This document shows positions 1 to 7,951 of a DNA stretch of 8,852 nt, one piece after another (the first letter of the stretch is position 1; the number at the start of each line of letters is the position of its first letter). The stretch is from Bordetella parapertussis (lineage in GTDB: Bacteria > Pseudomonadota > Gammaproteobacteria > Burkholderiales > SG8-39), in the NCBI GenBank assembly GCA_945906975.1, contig CAMDRY010000109.1, positions 1-8,852 on the forward strand. The letters run 5' to 3'. The notes beneath the pieces were generated by a model. The model made no database searches and had not been told where the DNA came from. It worked only from the letters and a program-made list of their open reading frames with translations. A program made the translations under genes and the position numbers.

Positions 1-1
1 T

Positions 2-1150
<1,149 letters not shown>

Positions 1151-1201
1151 CCTGCCGCGATTTCCCCAAAAAACGTCGCCAAAACAATGCCCTGCCAGAC
1201 C

Positions 1202-1241
1202 ACTCATTATGTTGAGCAAAATTACTCACGATATTGAGTAA
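1202..1241. promoter_or_regulatory. Tandem palindromes upstream of the ATPase gene (candidate operator)
   Basis: Two CTCA-N6-TGAG palindromes lie in this AT-rich stretch: CTCA 1203-1206 with TGAG 1213-1216, and CTCA 1225-1228 with TGAG 1235-1238. The second extends to TTACTCA/TGAGTAA (1222-1228 and 1235-1241). Their centres are 22 bases apart, about two DNA turns. TTGAG(C/T)AAAAT also repeats directly. The downstream unit ends 9 bases before the ATG at 1251, where a ribosome binding site would be, so a bound dimer could block expression. I found no convincing -35/-10 pair here. The operator role is inferred from symmetry and position only. Confidence 0.5.
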
Positions 1242-1250
1242 AATGTTGGC

Positions 1251-2444
1251 ATGCCGGAATTCACCCGTCCCCACGCAAAAGTCCTGAAGCAGCGGCTCGT
1301 GGAGCCGCGCCGCTTCATTCAGGCCGTGGCCGGGCCACGCCAGATCGGCAAGACCACGCTGGTGCAGGGCGTCATCGAAGCCTCCAGCACGCCCTGCCGC
1401 TATGCCAGCGCCGACGAGCCGACGCTGCGCGAGCGCACCTGGATCGCAGAGCAATGGGATGCGGCACGCCTCGATGCCCGGGCGGGCAGGCGCGGCGCGG
1501 TGCTGGTGCTGGACGAGATCCAGAAGGTCTCCGGCTGGTCCGAGACGGTGAAGCGCCTGTGGGACGAGGACACCCGCACGAAGCTGCCGCTCAAGGTGGT
1601 GGTGCTCGGCTCCGCGCCGCTGCTCATCCAGCGCGGCCTGACCGAAAGCCTGGCCGGACGCTTCGAGGTGCTGCGCCTGCCGCACTGGTCGTTTGCCGAA
1701 ATGCGCGAGGCCTTCGGCTTCTCGCTGGAGCAGTACCTGTTCCACGGCGGCTACCCCGGCGCGGCGCCTCTGGTGAATGAGCACGGGCGCTGGGTGCGCT
1801 ACATCATCGACGCCCTGATCGAGACCACACTGTCGCGCGATGTGCTGCTGCTCACGCGCGTGGACAAGCCGGCCCTGCTGCGGCGGCTGTTCGAGCTGGG
1901 CTGCCGTTACTCGGGGCAGGTGCTGTCGTACACCAAGATGCTGGGGCAGTTGCAGGACGCCGGCAACGCCACCACGCTGGCGCATTACCTTGACCTGCTG
2001 GCCGGGGCGGGCATGCTCGCCGGCCTGCAGAAATTCGCCGGCGCTGCGGCACGCAGCCGCGGCTCCATGCCCAAGCTGCAGGTGCTGAACACCGCGCTGA
2101 TGACCGCGCAGTCGGGCCTGTCGCTGGCCGAAGCACGCGCCGACCGCGCCTGGTGGGGACGCCTGGTGGAATCAGCGGTGGGCGCGCACCTGGCCAATGC
2201 GGCGGCGGGCGCCTGCGAACTTTTCTACTGGCGCGAACGCAACCGGGAAGTGGATTTCGTCGTGCGAGCGGGCCGCGTGGTGACGGCCATCGAGGTCAAA
2301 AGCGGCCGCGTCGGCGAAACGCAGCCTGGCATGGACGCCTTTGCCGAGGCGTTCAAGCCCCAGCGACGGCTGCTGGTGGGCGGCGATGCCATTCCGGTGG
2401 AGGAATTCCTGTCGCGGCCGGCCGAGCACTGGATCAGCGGATAA
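1251..2444 (+). CDS. AAA ATPase of the DUF4143 family with PD-(D/E)xK-like C-terminus
   Basis: This 397-residue protein has the layout of the large AAA_14/DUF4143 ATPase family. A Walker A motif, GPRQIGKTT, lies at residues 28-36. A Walker B motif, VLVLDEIQK, lies at about 84-92. The N-terminal ATPase is followed by a helical middle part, and the C-terminal DUF4143 region carries REVDFVV (D335) and AIEVKSG (E348-x-K350), which matches the spacing of a PD-(D/E)xK nuclease-like core. The length is normal for the family, and no signal peptide or membrane segment is seen. ATG 1251 is chosen because it opens directly into the family N-terminus, although no good Shine-Dalgarno sequence precedes it. 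The gene is markedly GC-rich compared with hsdS. Members are common in mobile and defence regions, but the biological function is generally unknown. It sits inside the hsd locus and may be an independent cassette with its own palindromic control region. Confidence 0.9.
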   Translation: MPEFTRPHAKVLKQRLVEPRRFIQAVAGPRQIGKTTLVQGVIEASSTPCRYASADEPTLRERTWIAEQWDAARLDARAGRRGAVLVLDEIQKVSGWSETVKRLWDEDTRTKLPLKVVVLGSAPLLIQRGLTESLAGRFEVLRLPHWSFAEMREAFGFSLEQYLFHGGYPGAAPLVNEHGRWVRYIIDALIETTLSRDVLLLTRVDKPALLRRLFELGCRYSGQVLSYTKMLGQLQDAGNATTLAHYLDLLAGAGMLAGLQKFAGAAARSRGSMPKLQVLNTALMTAQSGLSLAEARADRAWWGRLVESAVGAHLANAAAGACELFYWRERNREVDFVVRAGRVVTAIEVKSGRVGETQPGMDAFAEAFKPQRRLLVGGDAIPVEEFLSRPAEHWISG

Positions 2445-2510
2445 CCAACCAAGCCTGCACCGAAGACCCGCTCGTCGCGTTTTCGCAGCACCAGCCTGTT
2501 CCCGCCTGGC

Positions 2511-2539
2511 TTGAAGTATGGAAATTATTTCTATATTAT
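2511..2539 (+). promoter_or_regulatory. Sigma-70-like promoter for the DUF4160/DUF2442 pair
   Basis: A -35 TTGAAG (2511-2516) and a -10 TATTAT (2534-2539) are separated by exactly 17 bases in the only AT-rich patch between the ATPase gene and ATG 2553. Predicted initiation near 2546 leaves only about 7 bases before that start codon, so the mRNA would be nearly leaderless. This would fit the absence of a clear Shine-Dalgarno sequence there. An overlapping alternative -10, TATATT (2532-2537), has a shorter spacer. Confidence 0.6.
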
Positions 2540-2552
2540 TCGGGCTTGATCG

Positions 2553-2783
2553 ATGACCTCGAAACAACGCTTTCGCAACAAGTACCGGCTGCAACTGCGC
2601 GAGAAGGACCACGAGCCGATGCATGTCTATTTGGTGGGTGGCGAGGTCAATGTCCGGATCGATCTGGCCAGCCTGCGGGTGGTGGCCGGGACCATGCCGG
2701 CGGATCTGAAACGCAAAGTGATGGCCTGGCTGCGCGAACACCAGGCGGAACTGATCAAGGAGTGGCAATCATGGCAACGATGA
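2553..2783 (+). CDS. DUF4160 family small protein, probable member of a toxin-antitoxin-like pair
   Basis: This 76-residue protein has the DUF4160 signature: an N-terminal strand RFRNKYRLQLREKDHEPMHV with the (D)H-x-P-x-HV motif at residues 19-25, then a glycine turn and VNVRIDLASLRV. It ends in a helix with two Trp (AELIKEWQSWQR). The family is typically 75-90 residues, so it is complete. ATG 2553 is supported by an in-frame TGA just upstream (2547-2549). A strong promoter lies immediately upstream. Its last 13 bases overlap the next gene, and the overlap carries that gene's ribosome binding site, so the two are one operon and probably translationally coupled. DUF4160 genes are very often adjacent to DUF2442 genes, and the pair is widely suspected of being a toxin-antitoxin module. 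Which partner would be the toxin is not settled by the sequence. Confidence 0.85.
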   Translation: MTSKQRFRNKYRLQLREKDHEPMHVYLVGGEVNVRIDLASLRVVAGTMPADLKRKVMAWLREHQAELIKEWQSWQR

Positions 2784-3226
2784 AGCGTCCCCGGCTCGCC
2801 GCGGTCAAGGCGCTGTCAGGCCACCGGCTGAAGCTGACTTTTGTTGATGACAGCATCCATACCGTGTCGCTGGCGGGCGAGTTCGACAAATTTCCCGGCC
2901 TTGCGCCCCTGCGCGACCCCAAGGCCTTCGCCAAGGCAACGATCATCGATGGCGAGGGCTGGACGGTGGAATGGCCCGCGCTCGACATACAGATCGGCGC
3001 AGACACGCTCTGGCTGGACGCCCAGGCTCAAAATGCGCCCGACGCCAACACACGGCTGTTTGCACAATGGCGTGCCCGGCATGGACTCTCGCTGACCGAG
3101 GCTGCGAAGGCACTGGGCATGACCACTCGCACCATGAGCGCCTATGGCTCTGGCAACCGTCCTGTGCCGCGATATATCGCGCTGGCCTGCAGGGGCTGGG
3201 AGGCGGAACACGGGTCGAAACGATAA
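2771..3226 (+). CDS. DUF2442 protein with C-terminal helix-turn-helix, likely antitoxin/regulator
   Basis: This 151-residue protein has two parts. Residues ~8-85 form a DUF2442 domain (RLAAVKALSGHRLKLTFVDD, then VSLAGEFDKFPGLAPLRDP and GWTVEWPALDIQIGADTLW). Residues ~96-140 look like an Xre-type helix-turn-helix (FAQWRARHGLSLTEAAKALG, MTTRTMSAYGSGNRPVPRYI). Start ATG 2771 is chosen because AAGGAG (2757-2762) lies 8 bases upstream; a second in-frame ATG at 2780 would give an exact ATGA overlap with the DUF4160 stop. The open frame runs back to 2153, but that upstream part only shadows the ATPase gene. The domain pairing suggests a DNA-binding antitoxin that represses its own operon, which is inference. 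DUF2442 plus HTH is a recurrent combination, so the family call is strong while the antitoxin role is only probable. Confidence 0.85.
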   Translation: MATMKRPRLAAVKALSGHRLKLTFVDDSIHTVSLAGEFDKFPGLAPLRDPKAFAKATIIDGEGWTVEWPALDIQIGADTLWLDAQAQNAPDANTRLFAQWRARHGLSLTEAAKALGMTTRTMSAYGSGNRPVPRYIALACRGWEAEHGSKR

Positions 3227-3236
3227 GCAGAGTAAC

Positions 3237-3271
3237 CGGGGCAGAGCATATCCTCTGGTGAAACCCCGTTT
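3237..3271 (+). terminator. Weak terminator-like hairpin after the DUF4160/DUF2442 operon
   Basis: Eleven bases after the DUF2442 stop, CGGGG (3237-3241) pairs with CCCCG (3264-3268). Inside it CAGAG (3242-3246) pairs with CTCTG (3253-3257), leaving a one-sided internal loop. Only three T follow (3269-3271), so termination would be modest. The position after an operon end is the main support. Confidence 0.35.
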
Positions 3272-3351
3272 CCAGCATGATACAAGCTGATTCGGACGCC
3301 CCGCTTGCCCGGTGATTACTCACTTGCGGACGCCGCTATCATCCGGATACT

Positions 3352-3378
3352 GCGGAATTTCCGCGACCGGCCTAAAAT
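3352..3378 (+). promoter_or_regulatory. Candidate promoter region with a GCGGAA-T-TTCCGC palindrome, upstream of the unknown/PIN cassette
   Basis: A perfect 6-base inverted repeat with a single central base, GCGGAA/TTCCGC (3352-3364), lies 8 bases before a good -10 element, TAAAAT (3373-3378). Initiation near 3385 would leave about 29 bases before GTG 3414. No good -35 hexamer is visible. The palindrome occupies the spacer and -35 region, so it could be a repressor site or an activator site compensating for the poor -35. This is a sequence-only inference. Confidence 0.4.
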
Positions 3379-3413
3379 GCTTCTTGCCTCCATTCGACTT
3401 TGGCCTACTGCCT

Positions 3414-4190
3414 GTGAATCCAACCAACGCACTGCGTTTCGCGCTGTCCGACCGTGTAGATGGCGCGGACATCGGTCCTGCGCGCGTCCCGTTGGCACTG
3501 CTTGGTCAGTTCCAGAGCGAGGTCAGCGATTTCCTGAAGGGTTCGAGCAGGGATGTCGATCCCGGGCAGGTTCAGGTCGCCATTGAGGAAGGATCGCTGG
3601 CGTTGGTGGCCTCCGGTCTTTTGCCGGCGGCGTCGCTCTGGCACGACCTGGAGCAACTCAGGCAATCAGAATCGCTCGACCACATCGACCCCAAGCGCGC
3701 AGCGATTGTGGAACGCTGGCAATCGGCCTCTCGCCAGTTTCCTCATCGGGGTTATGCGGTCGGGGAGGTTCAGCACAAACCGCTGATGCTGGTGAATGGT
3801 TCGAGTAACTTCCGCCGCATTGCCGAGGACGCGTGGGTCGTTGTGGAAAAGTACCTCCACGGCCGTATTGTCGATCTTGGCGGAAAAACCAAAGCCAATG
3901 TGCATCTTGAGTTGGAGAACGGCACCACCATCACCGTGGCCTCCAACCAGGAAGTTCTGGCCAAGGAAGACCGCAACCGCTTGTATCGAACCACCCTCCT
4001 TCATGTCACCGCCGAAGAAAATTTAGGCAATGGCGAATTGCGCAATTTGCGCCTCCTGGCCTTTGCTGACTACGAGCCGGCCTACGACGAAAACGCATTT
4101 AAAAAAATGGTGGAGCGCGGCACCATCGCCTGGGCTAACGAGCCTGATGCTGCGCAATGGGTTGAGAATCTGCGCGGAGGCAAAGGTTGA
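3414..4190 (+). CDS. Unrecognised 258-residue protein, partner of the PIN-domain gene
   Basis: I do not recognise this family. GTG 3414 is preferred: the protein then begins VNPTNALRFALSDRVDG, the candidate promoter's -10 lies at 3373-3378, and the 34 residues added by the upstream ATG (3312) look non-coding. The N-terminal half (residues ~1-95) looks helical and ends around SLWHDLEQLRQSE. The C-terminal half (~130-230) alternates hydrophobic residues as in a small beta domain (YLHGRIVDLGGKTKANVHLE, then TTITVASNQEVLAKEDRNRL), followed by an acidic, aromatic tail (FADYEPAYDENAFKKM). No transmembrane segment, Walker motif or obvious catalytic triad is seen. Its TGA stop overlaps the PIN gene's TTG start as TTGA, and GGAGG for the PIN gene lies inside its last codons. 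The two proteins are therefore probably made together. An antitoxin or targeting partner for the PIN nuclease is a reasonable but unproven guess. Confidence 0.75.
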   Translation: MNPTNALRFALSDRVDGADIGPARVPLALLGQFQSEVSDFLKGSSRDVDPGQVQVAIEEGSLALVASGLLPAASLWHDLEQLRQSESLDHIDPKRAAIVERWQSASRQFPHRGYAVGEVQHKPLMLVNGSSNFRRIAEDAWVVVEKYLHGRIVDLGGKTKANVHLELENGTTITVASNQEVLAKEDRNRLYRTTLLHVTAEENLGNGELRNLRLLAFADYEPAYDENAFKKMVERGTIAWANEPDAAQWVENLRGGKG

Positions 4191-4699
4191 CCCCACGCGT
4201 GCTGATTGATACGAGCTTTCTGATCACTTTGGTTGACCGCGCTCGTCCGCACCACATGGTTGCCGTCCAGTATTATCGACTCGCATTGGAGCAGCAGATC
4301 CCCATCTATCTGTCCGTCATTGCGGCGTCGGAATTCGCCATCAAACAAGCACTCACGGACCTGCCTCTCAAACAGTTTCGCGTTCTACCGTTCAACCTCC
4401 CCCATGCCATTCGATCCGCTGAGTTATGGCGCAACCTTGTCAGAGACGAGGGCGACGCGCGCGCTGTCGCTCGCGACGATGTCAAGTTGCTGGCGCAAGC
4501 AGACAAGGAATCCATTCAGACCATCCTGACCGAGGATGAAAACACGCTTCACAAGTATTGCGACCGCCTGCGAAACCAGGGATTGCTTCGTGTCAGGACG
4601 ATCTTGCTCAAGGATGGATTCGATCCGAGCGGTTTGCGTGATGATGGCCAGCGTGGGCTCGACCTGAAAATTTCTCAGCCACCAGATGCAGACGCATAG
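4187..4699 (+). CDS. PIN-domain ribonuclease, VapC-like
   Basis: This 170-residue protein begins MTPRVLIDTSFLITLVDRA, the classic PIN opening with a metal-binding Asp (D8). Other conserved acids are E49 in AASEF, D98 in ARDDVKLLAQA and D117 in ILTEDENTL, so the expected four-acid Mg2+-binding site looks intact. PIN proteins of this type usually act as sequence- or structure-specific endoribonucleases, often as the toxins of VapBC modules. Start TTG 4187 is chosen because GGAGG (4176-4180) lies 6 bases upstream and the start overlaps the preceding stop (TTGA). An internal GTG at 4199 would be too late, because it would remove the first strand. At 170 residues it is longer than common VapC toxins (~130). 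The extra C-terminus (~140-170) is charged and may bind the upstream partner. No classical small VapB-type antitoxin is present. Confidence 0.85.
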   Translation: MTPRVLIDTSFLITLVDRARPHHMVAVQYYRLALEQQIPIYLSVIAASEFAIKQALTDLPLKQFRVLPFNLPHAIRSAELWRNLVRDEGDARAVARDDVKLLAQADKESIQTILTEDENTLHKYCDRLRNQGLLRVRTILLKDGFDPSGLRDDGQRGLDLKISQPPDADA

Positions 4700-4723
4700 G
4701 CGCAGCTCAGCCGCCGCGTCGCA

Positions 4724-7700
4724 ATGAGTGCCCACGCCTACACCGAAGACCAACTCGTCGAACAGCCCGCCATCGCGCTGTTCGCGGAACTGGGTTGGTC
4801 CACGGTGTCGGCCATGGACGAAGTGTTCGGCGCGAGCAGCATCTCAGCTTCGTCATTGGGCCGCGAAACCAGCGGCGAAGTCTTCCTCCTGCCCCGCCTG
4901 CGCGATGCACTCACGCGCCTGAACCCGCAACTGCCCGCCGAGGCCATCACCAGCGCCGTCGATGAACTCACCCGCGACCGCTCGGCCATGAGCCTGGCCG
5001 CCGCGAACCGCGAGATCCACGCCCTGCTGCGCGACGGCGTGAAGGTGTCAGTTCCCGATCGCGAGCGCGGCGGGTTGAAGGACGAGCGCGTGCGGGTGGT
5101 GGATTGGGACAACCCCGCCGCCAACGATTACCTGCTGGTGTCGCAGATGACCGTGACCGGGCAGCTTTACACCTGCCGGCCGGACCTGATCGGCTTCGTC
5201 AACGGCATGCCCTGGGTGGTGATCGAGCTCAAGAAACCCGGCGTTGCTGCGCGGCTGGGCTTCACAGAAAACCTCACCAGCTACAAGCACGCGCAGAACG
5301 GCATTCCGCAATTGTTCTGGTCGAACGCACTGCTGATCGCCTCCAACGGCACGGACAGCCGCGTTGGCTCGCTGACCGCCGACTGGGAGCGCTTTTTCGA
5401 ATGGAAGCGCATTGAGCGCGAGGACGAGCCGCGCCGCGTGTCGCTGGAAGTGATGCTGCGAGGCACCTGCGCGCCTGAGCGACTGCTGGATATGGTCGAG
5501 AACTTCACGCTGTTCTCCGAGCACAAGAGCGGCTTGATCAAGGTGCTGGGGCAAAACCACCAGTATCTGGGCGTGAACAACGCCATTGCCGCCATGCTGG
5601 AGGCGCGCCGCGCCGGCCACGGCCGCGGCGGGGTGTTCTGGCAGACGCAGGGCTCGGGCAAAAGCTTTTCGATGGTGTTCTTTGCGCAGAAGATCCTGCG
5701 CAAGGTGCCAGGCAACTGGAGCTTCGTCGTCGTGACCGACCGCGTGGAACTGGACAACCAGATCGCCACGACTTTCTCTGCCACTGGCGCAGTCAGCGAT
5801 AACGAGGCGAAGGCTTGCCACGCGCAGAGCGGCGCGGAACTGCGCGTTCTGCTCGCCGGTAACCACCGCTACGTGTTCACGCTGATCCACAAGTTCCAGA
5901 GCACTGAAGTGCTGTGCGACCGCCTGGACGTGATCGTGCTCACCGACGAGGCGCACCGCAGCCAGTACGACACGCTGGCCATGAACATGCGCGCTGCTCT
6001 GCCCAAGGCCATGTTTCTCGCCTTCACCGGTACGCCGCTGATCGTGGGCGAGGAGCGCACCAAGGAGGTGTTCGGCGATTACGTGTCGGTCTACGACTTC
6101 CAGCAGTCCATAGAAGATGGCGCGACGGTGCCGCTGTATTACGAAAATCGCACGCCCGAACTGCAACTGGTCAACCCGGACCTGAACGACGATATCTACA
6201 ACCTGATCGAGCAGGCCGACCTTGACCCGGAGCAGGAGGCGCGGCTGGAAAAGGAGTTGTCGCGCCAGTACCACCTGATCACTCGCGATGACAGGCTGGA
6301 CACGGTGGCGCAGGACATCGTGCGCCATTTCACCGGCCGCGGTTTCCAGGGCAAGGCCATGGTGGTGGCCATAGACAAGGCCACTGCGCTGCGCATGTAC
6401 AACAAGGTCAAGGCCTTGTGGCCGCTGATGGACGACACCGACATGGCGGTGGTGGTGTCAGCCGGGCAGAACGAAATCGAGCAGATGAAAAAGCGCGGCC
6501 TCGATATCGTGCCGCATCGCAAGCGCATGAACGACGAGGCCCTCGACGAAAAATTCAAGGACCCAGACGACAAGCTGCGCCTGGTATTCCTCTGCGCTAT
6601 GTGGCTGACCGGCTTTGACGCGCCAAGCTGCTCGACCATCTACCTCGACAAGCCCATGCGCAATCACACGCTGATGCAGACCATCGCCCGCGCCAACCGC
6701 GTGTATCCGGGCAAGCACAGCGGCGTGATCGTCGATTACGCCAACGTGTTTGCGTCACTGGAAAAGGCGCTGGCCATATACGCCCAGGGCCGGGGCGGCG
6801 ACCTGCCGGTGCGCGACAAGCAGGCGCTGGTGGATGAATTACGCAAGGCGGTGAGGGATGCGACGGAGTACTGCAAGCGGCAGGGCGCCGACCTGGAGCG
6901 CATAGAAAACGCGACGGTGGAAAACTTCGTGCGCGCGCAGGCCGTTGAAGACGCCGCCAACCGCTTGCTCGCCCCCGAGACCATCAAGCGCGACTTCATG
7001 GCGCATGCCCGGCTGGTGGATGCCTTGTTTCGCGCGGTAAAGCCCGATCCGGTGGCGGTGGAGTTTGCCGTGCGCTGCGGCTCGCTCAAGGCGCTGGCGG
7101 ATTTCATCCGCAACTGTACCGAACCGGCGGATATCTCGCAGGTGATGCTGGGCATACAGCAATTGCTCGATGATTCGATAGGCGCAGAGCCCTTCAAGAT
7201 CAAGCAGGGAGAGGCGGCGTATCCGACCATCGACCTGTCGAAAATCGATTTTGCTGCGCTAGCCAAGCGATTTGACAAGAAAAAGCCCACCAGCACCGAC
7301 CTCGAACGGCTGAAGGCGGCGGTCAAGGCGCAACTGGAGCGCATGGTGCGCCTGAACCGCACCCGCGCCGACTACCTCGAAAAATTCGAGGCGCTGATCG
7401 AGGCCTACAACAGCGGCAGCCGCAATATCGAGGAGGTGTTCAAGGCCCTGCTGACGCTGACGCAAACGCTGACCGAGGAGCAGGAGCGGCACGTGCGTGA
7501 GAACCTGAGCGAGGAAGAACTCACGGTCTTCGACATCCTCACCCGCCCCGGCCCGGAACTGAGCGCCGAAGAGCGCGCCGAGGTAAAGAAGGTGGCGCAC
7601 CAGTTGCTGGAACGCCTGAATGCCGTGCTGGTTCTGGGTTGGCGCCAGAAGACCCAAGCCCGTGCCAAAGTGAAGATCGCTATCGAAGACACCCTCGACG

Positions 7701-7819
7701 ACGGCCTGCCGCGCGCCTACACAAAAGAGCTCTACAACGCCAAGTGCAACGTGCTCTTTGAGCACGTCTACGAGAGCTATTTCGGCGACGGCGGGAGCGT
7801 CTACGGCGCCCAGATGTAA
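4724..7819 (+). CDS. hsdR: Type I restriction endonuclease subunit HsdR
   Basis: HsdR is the motor and nuclease of the type I complex: it translocates DNA with ATP and cuts at a distance from unmodified sites recognised through HsdS. The 1031-residue protein is full length and starts MSAHAYTEDQLVEQPAI, a standard HsdR N-terminus. The PD-(D/E)xK nuclease core is RPDLIGFVNG (D154) with VVIELKK (E168-x-K170). The superfamily 2 motor carries motif I TQGSGKS (308-314), motif II DEAHR (408-412), motif III FTGTPL (434-439), motif V-like LTGFDAP (from 628) and motif VI QTIARANRV (652-660). A long helical C-terminal region follows (~780-1000), as in type IC-like enzymes. All catalytic motifs look intact. 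The gene begins 24 bases after the PIN stop with no strong Shine-Dalgarno sequence, so it is likely co-transcribed with the PIN cassette. Its stop codon overlaps the long hairpin that follows. Confidence 0.97.
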   Translation: MSAHAYTEDQLVEQPAIALFAELGWSTVSAMDEVFGASSISASSLGRETSGEVFLLPRLRDALTRLNPQLPAEAITSAVDELTRDRSAMSLAAANREIHALLRDGVKVSVPDRERGGLKDERVRVVDWDNPAANDYLLVSQMTVTGQLYTCRPDLIGFVNGMPWVVIELKKPGVAARLGFTENLTSYKHAQNGIPQLFWSNALLIASNGTDSRVGSLTADWERFFEWKRIEREDEPRRVSLEVMLRGTCAPERLLDMVENFTLFSEHKSGLIKVLGQNHQYLGVNNAIAAMLEARRAGHGRGGVFWQTQGSGKSFSMVFFAQKILRKVPGNWSFVVVTDRVELDNQIATTFSATGAVSDNEAKACHAQSGAELRVLLAGNHRYVFTLIHKFQSTEVLCDRLDVIVLTDEAHRSQYDTLAMNMRAALPKAMFLAFTGTPLIVGEERTKEVFGDYVSVYDFQQSIEDGATVPLYYENRTPELQLVNPDLNDDIYNLIEQADLDPEQEARLEKELSRQYHLITRDDRLDTVAQDIVRHFTGRGFQGKAMVVAIDKATALRMYNKVKALWPLMDDTDMAVVVSAGQNEIEQMKKRGLDIVPHRKRMNDEALDEKFKDPDDKLRLVFLCAMWLTGFDAPSCSTIYLDKPMRNHTLMQTIARANRVYPGKHSGVIVDYANVFASLEKALAIYAQGRGGDLPVRDKQALVDELRKAVRDATEYCKRQGADLERIENATVENFVRAQAVEDAANRLLAPETIKRDFMAHARLVDALFRAVKPDPVAVEFAVRCGSLKALADFIRNCTEPADISQVMLGIQQLLDDSIGAEPFKIKQGEAAYPTIDLSKIDFAALAKRFDKKKPTSTDLERLKAAVKAQLERMVRLNRTRADYLEKFEALIEAYNSGSRNIEEVFKALLTLTQTLTEEQERHVRENLSEEELTVFDILTRPGPELSAEERAEVKKVAHQLLERLNAVLVLGWRQKTQARAKVKIAIEDTLDDGLPRAYTKELYNAKCNVLFEHVYESYFGDGGSVYGAQM

Positions 7820-7874
7820 GTGCACAATCGGCTGTAAATGCCCGCCTGGCGGGCATTTACAGCCGATTGCACTT
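7818..7874. repeat. Long near-perfect inverted repeat at the 3' end of hsdR (hairpin, possible bidirectional terminator)
   Basis: A 21-base arm (7826-7846) is perfectly complementary to 7848-7868, with one unpaired base at 7847. After a 2-base bulge (AC, 7824-7825) the pairing resumes for six more bases: AAGTGC 7818-7823 with GCACTT 7869-7874. The stem has 27 base pairs in all. The inner part is GC-rich (GCCCGCC/GGCGGGC) flanked by AAAT/ATTT, like a bidirectional intrinsic terminator. No U-tract follows the whole stem. The repeat begins within the hsdR stop codon. Termination, 3'-end protection or an RNase III target are all possible. Confidence 0.85.
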
Positions 7875-7951
7875 GCGATCAGTCGTTCTGCGCTACCAGG
7901 GACGGCAGCGGTGATGAGCGGCAGGCGTGGTCATGCACACAGCCTCAGGGT

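Noticed and set aside
2153..2770. Upstream extension of the DUF2442 reading frame to 2153, suggesting a 357-residue fusion.
   Set aside because: The added part is Gly/Arg-rich, lies in another frame of the ATPase gene, and AAGGAG sits 8 bases before ATG 2771.
3312..3413. Longer N-terminus for the unknown protein from ATG 3312.
   Set aside because: The extra 34 residues look non-coding and contain the candidate promoter and palindrome; GTG 3414 is a better start.
5048..6328. A 426-residue minus-strand open frame inside hsdR.
   Set aside because: The His/Val/Gln/Leu-rich reading has no recognisable domain, while the plus strand carries the HsdR nuclease and helicase motifs throughout.
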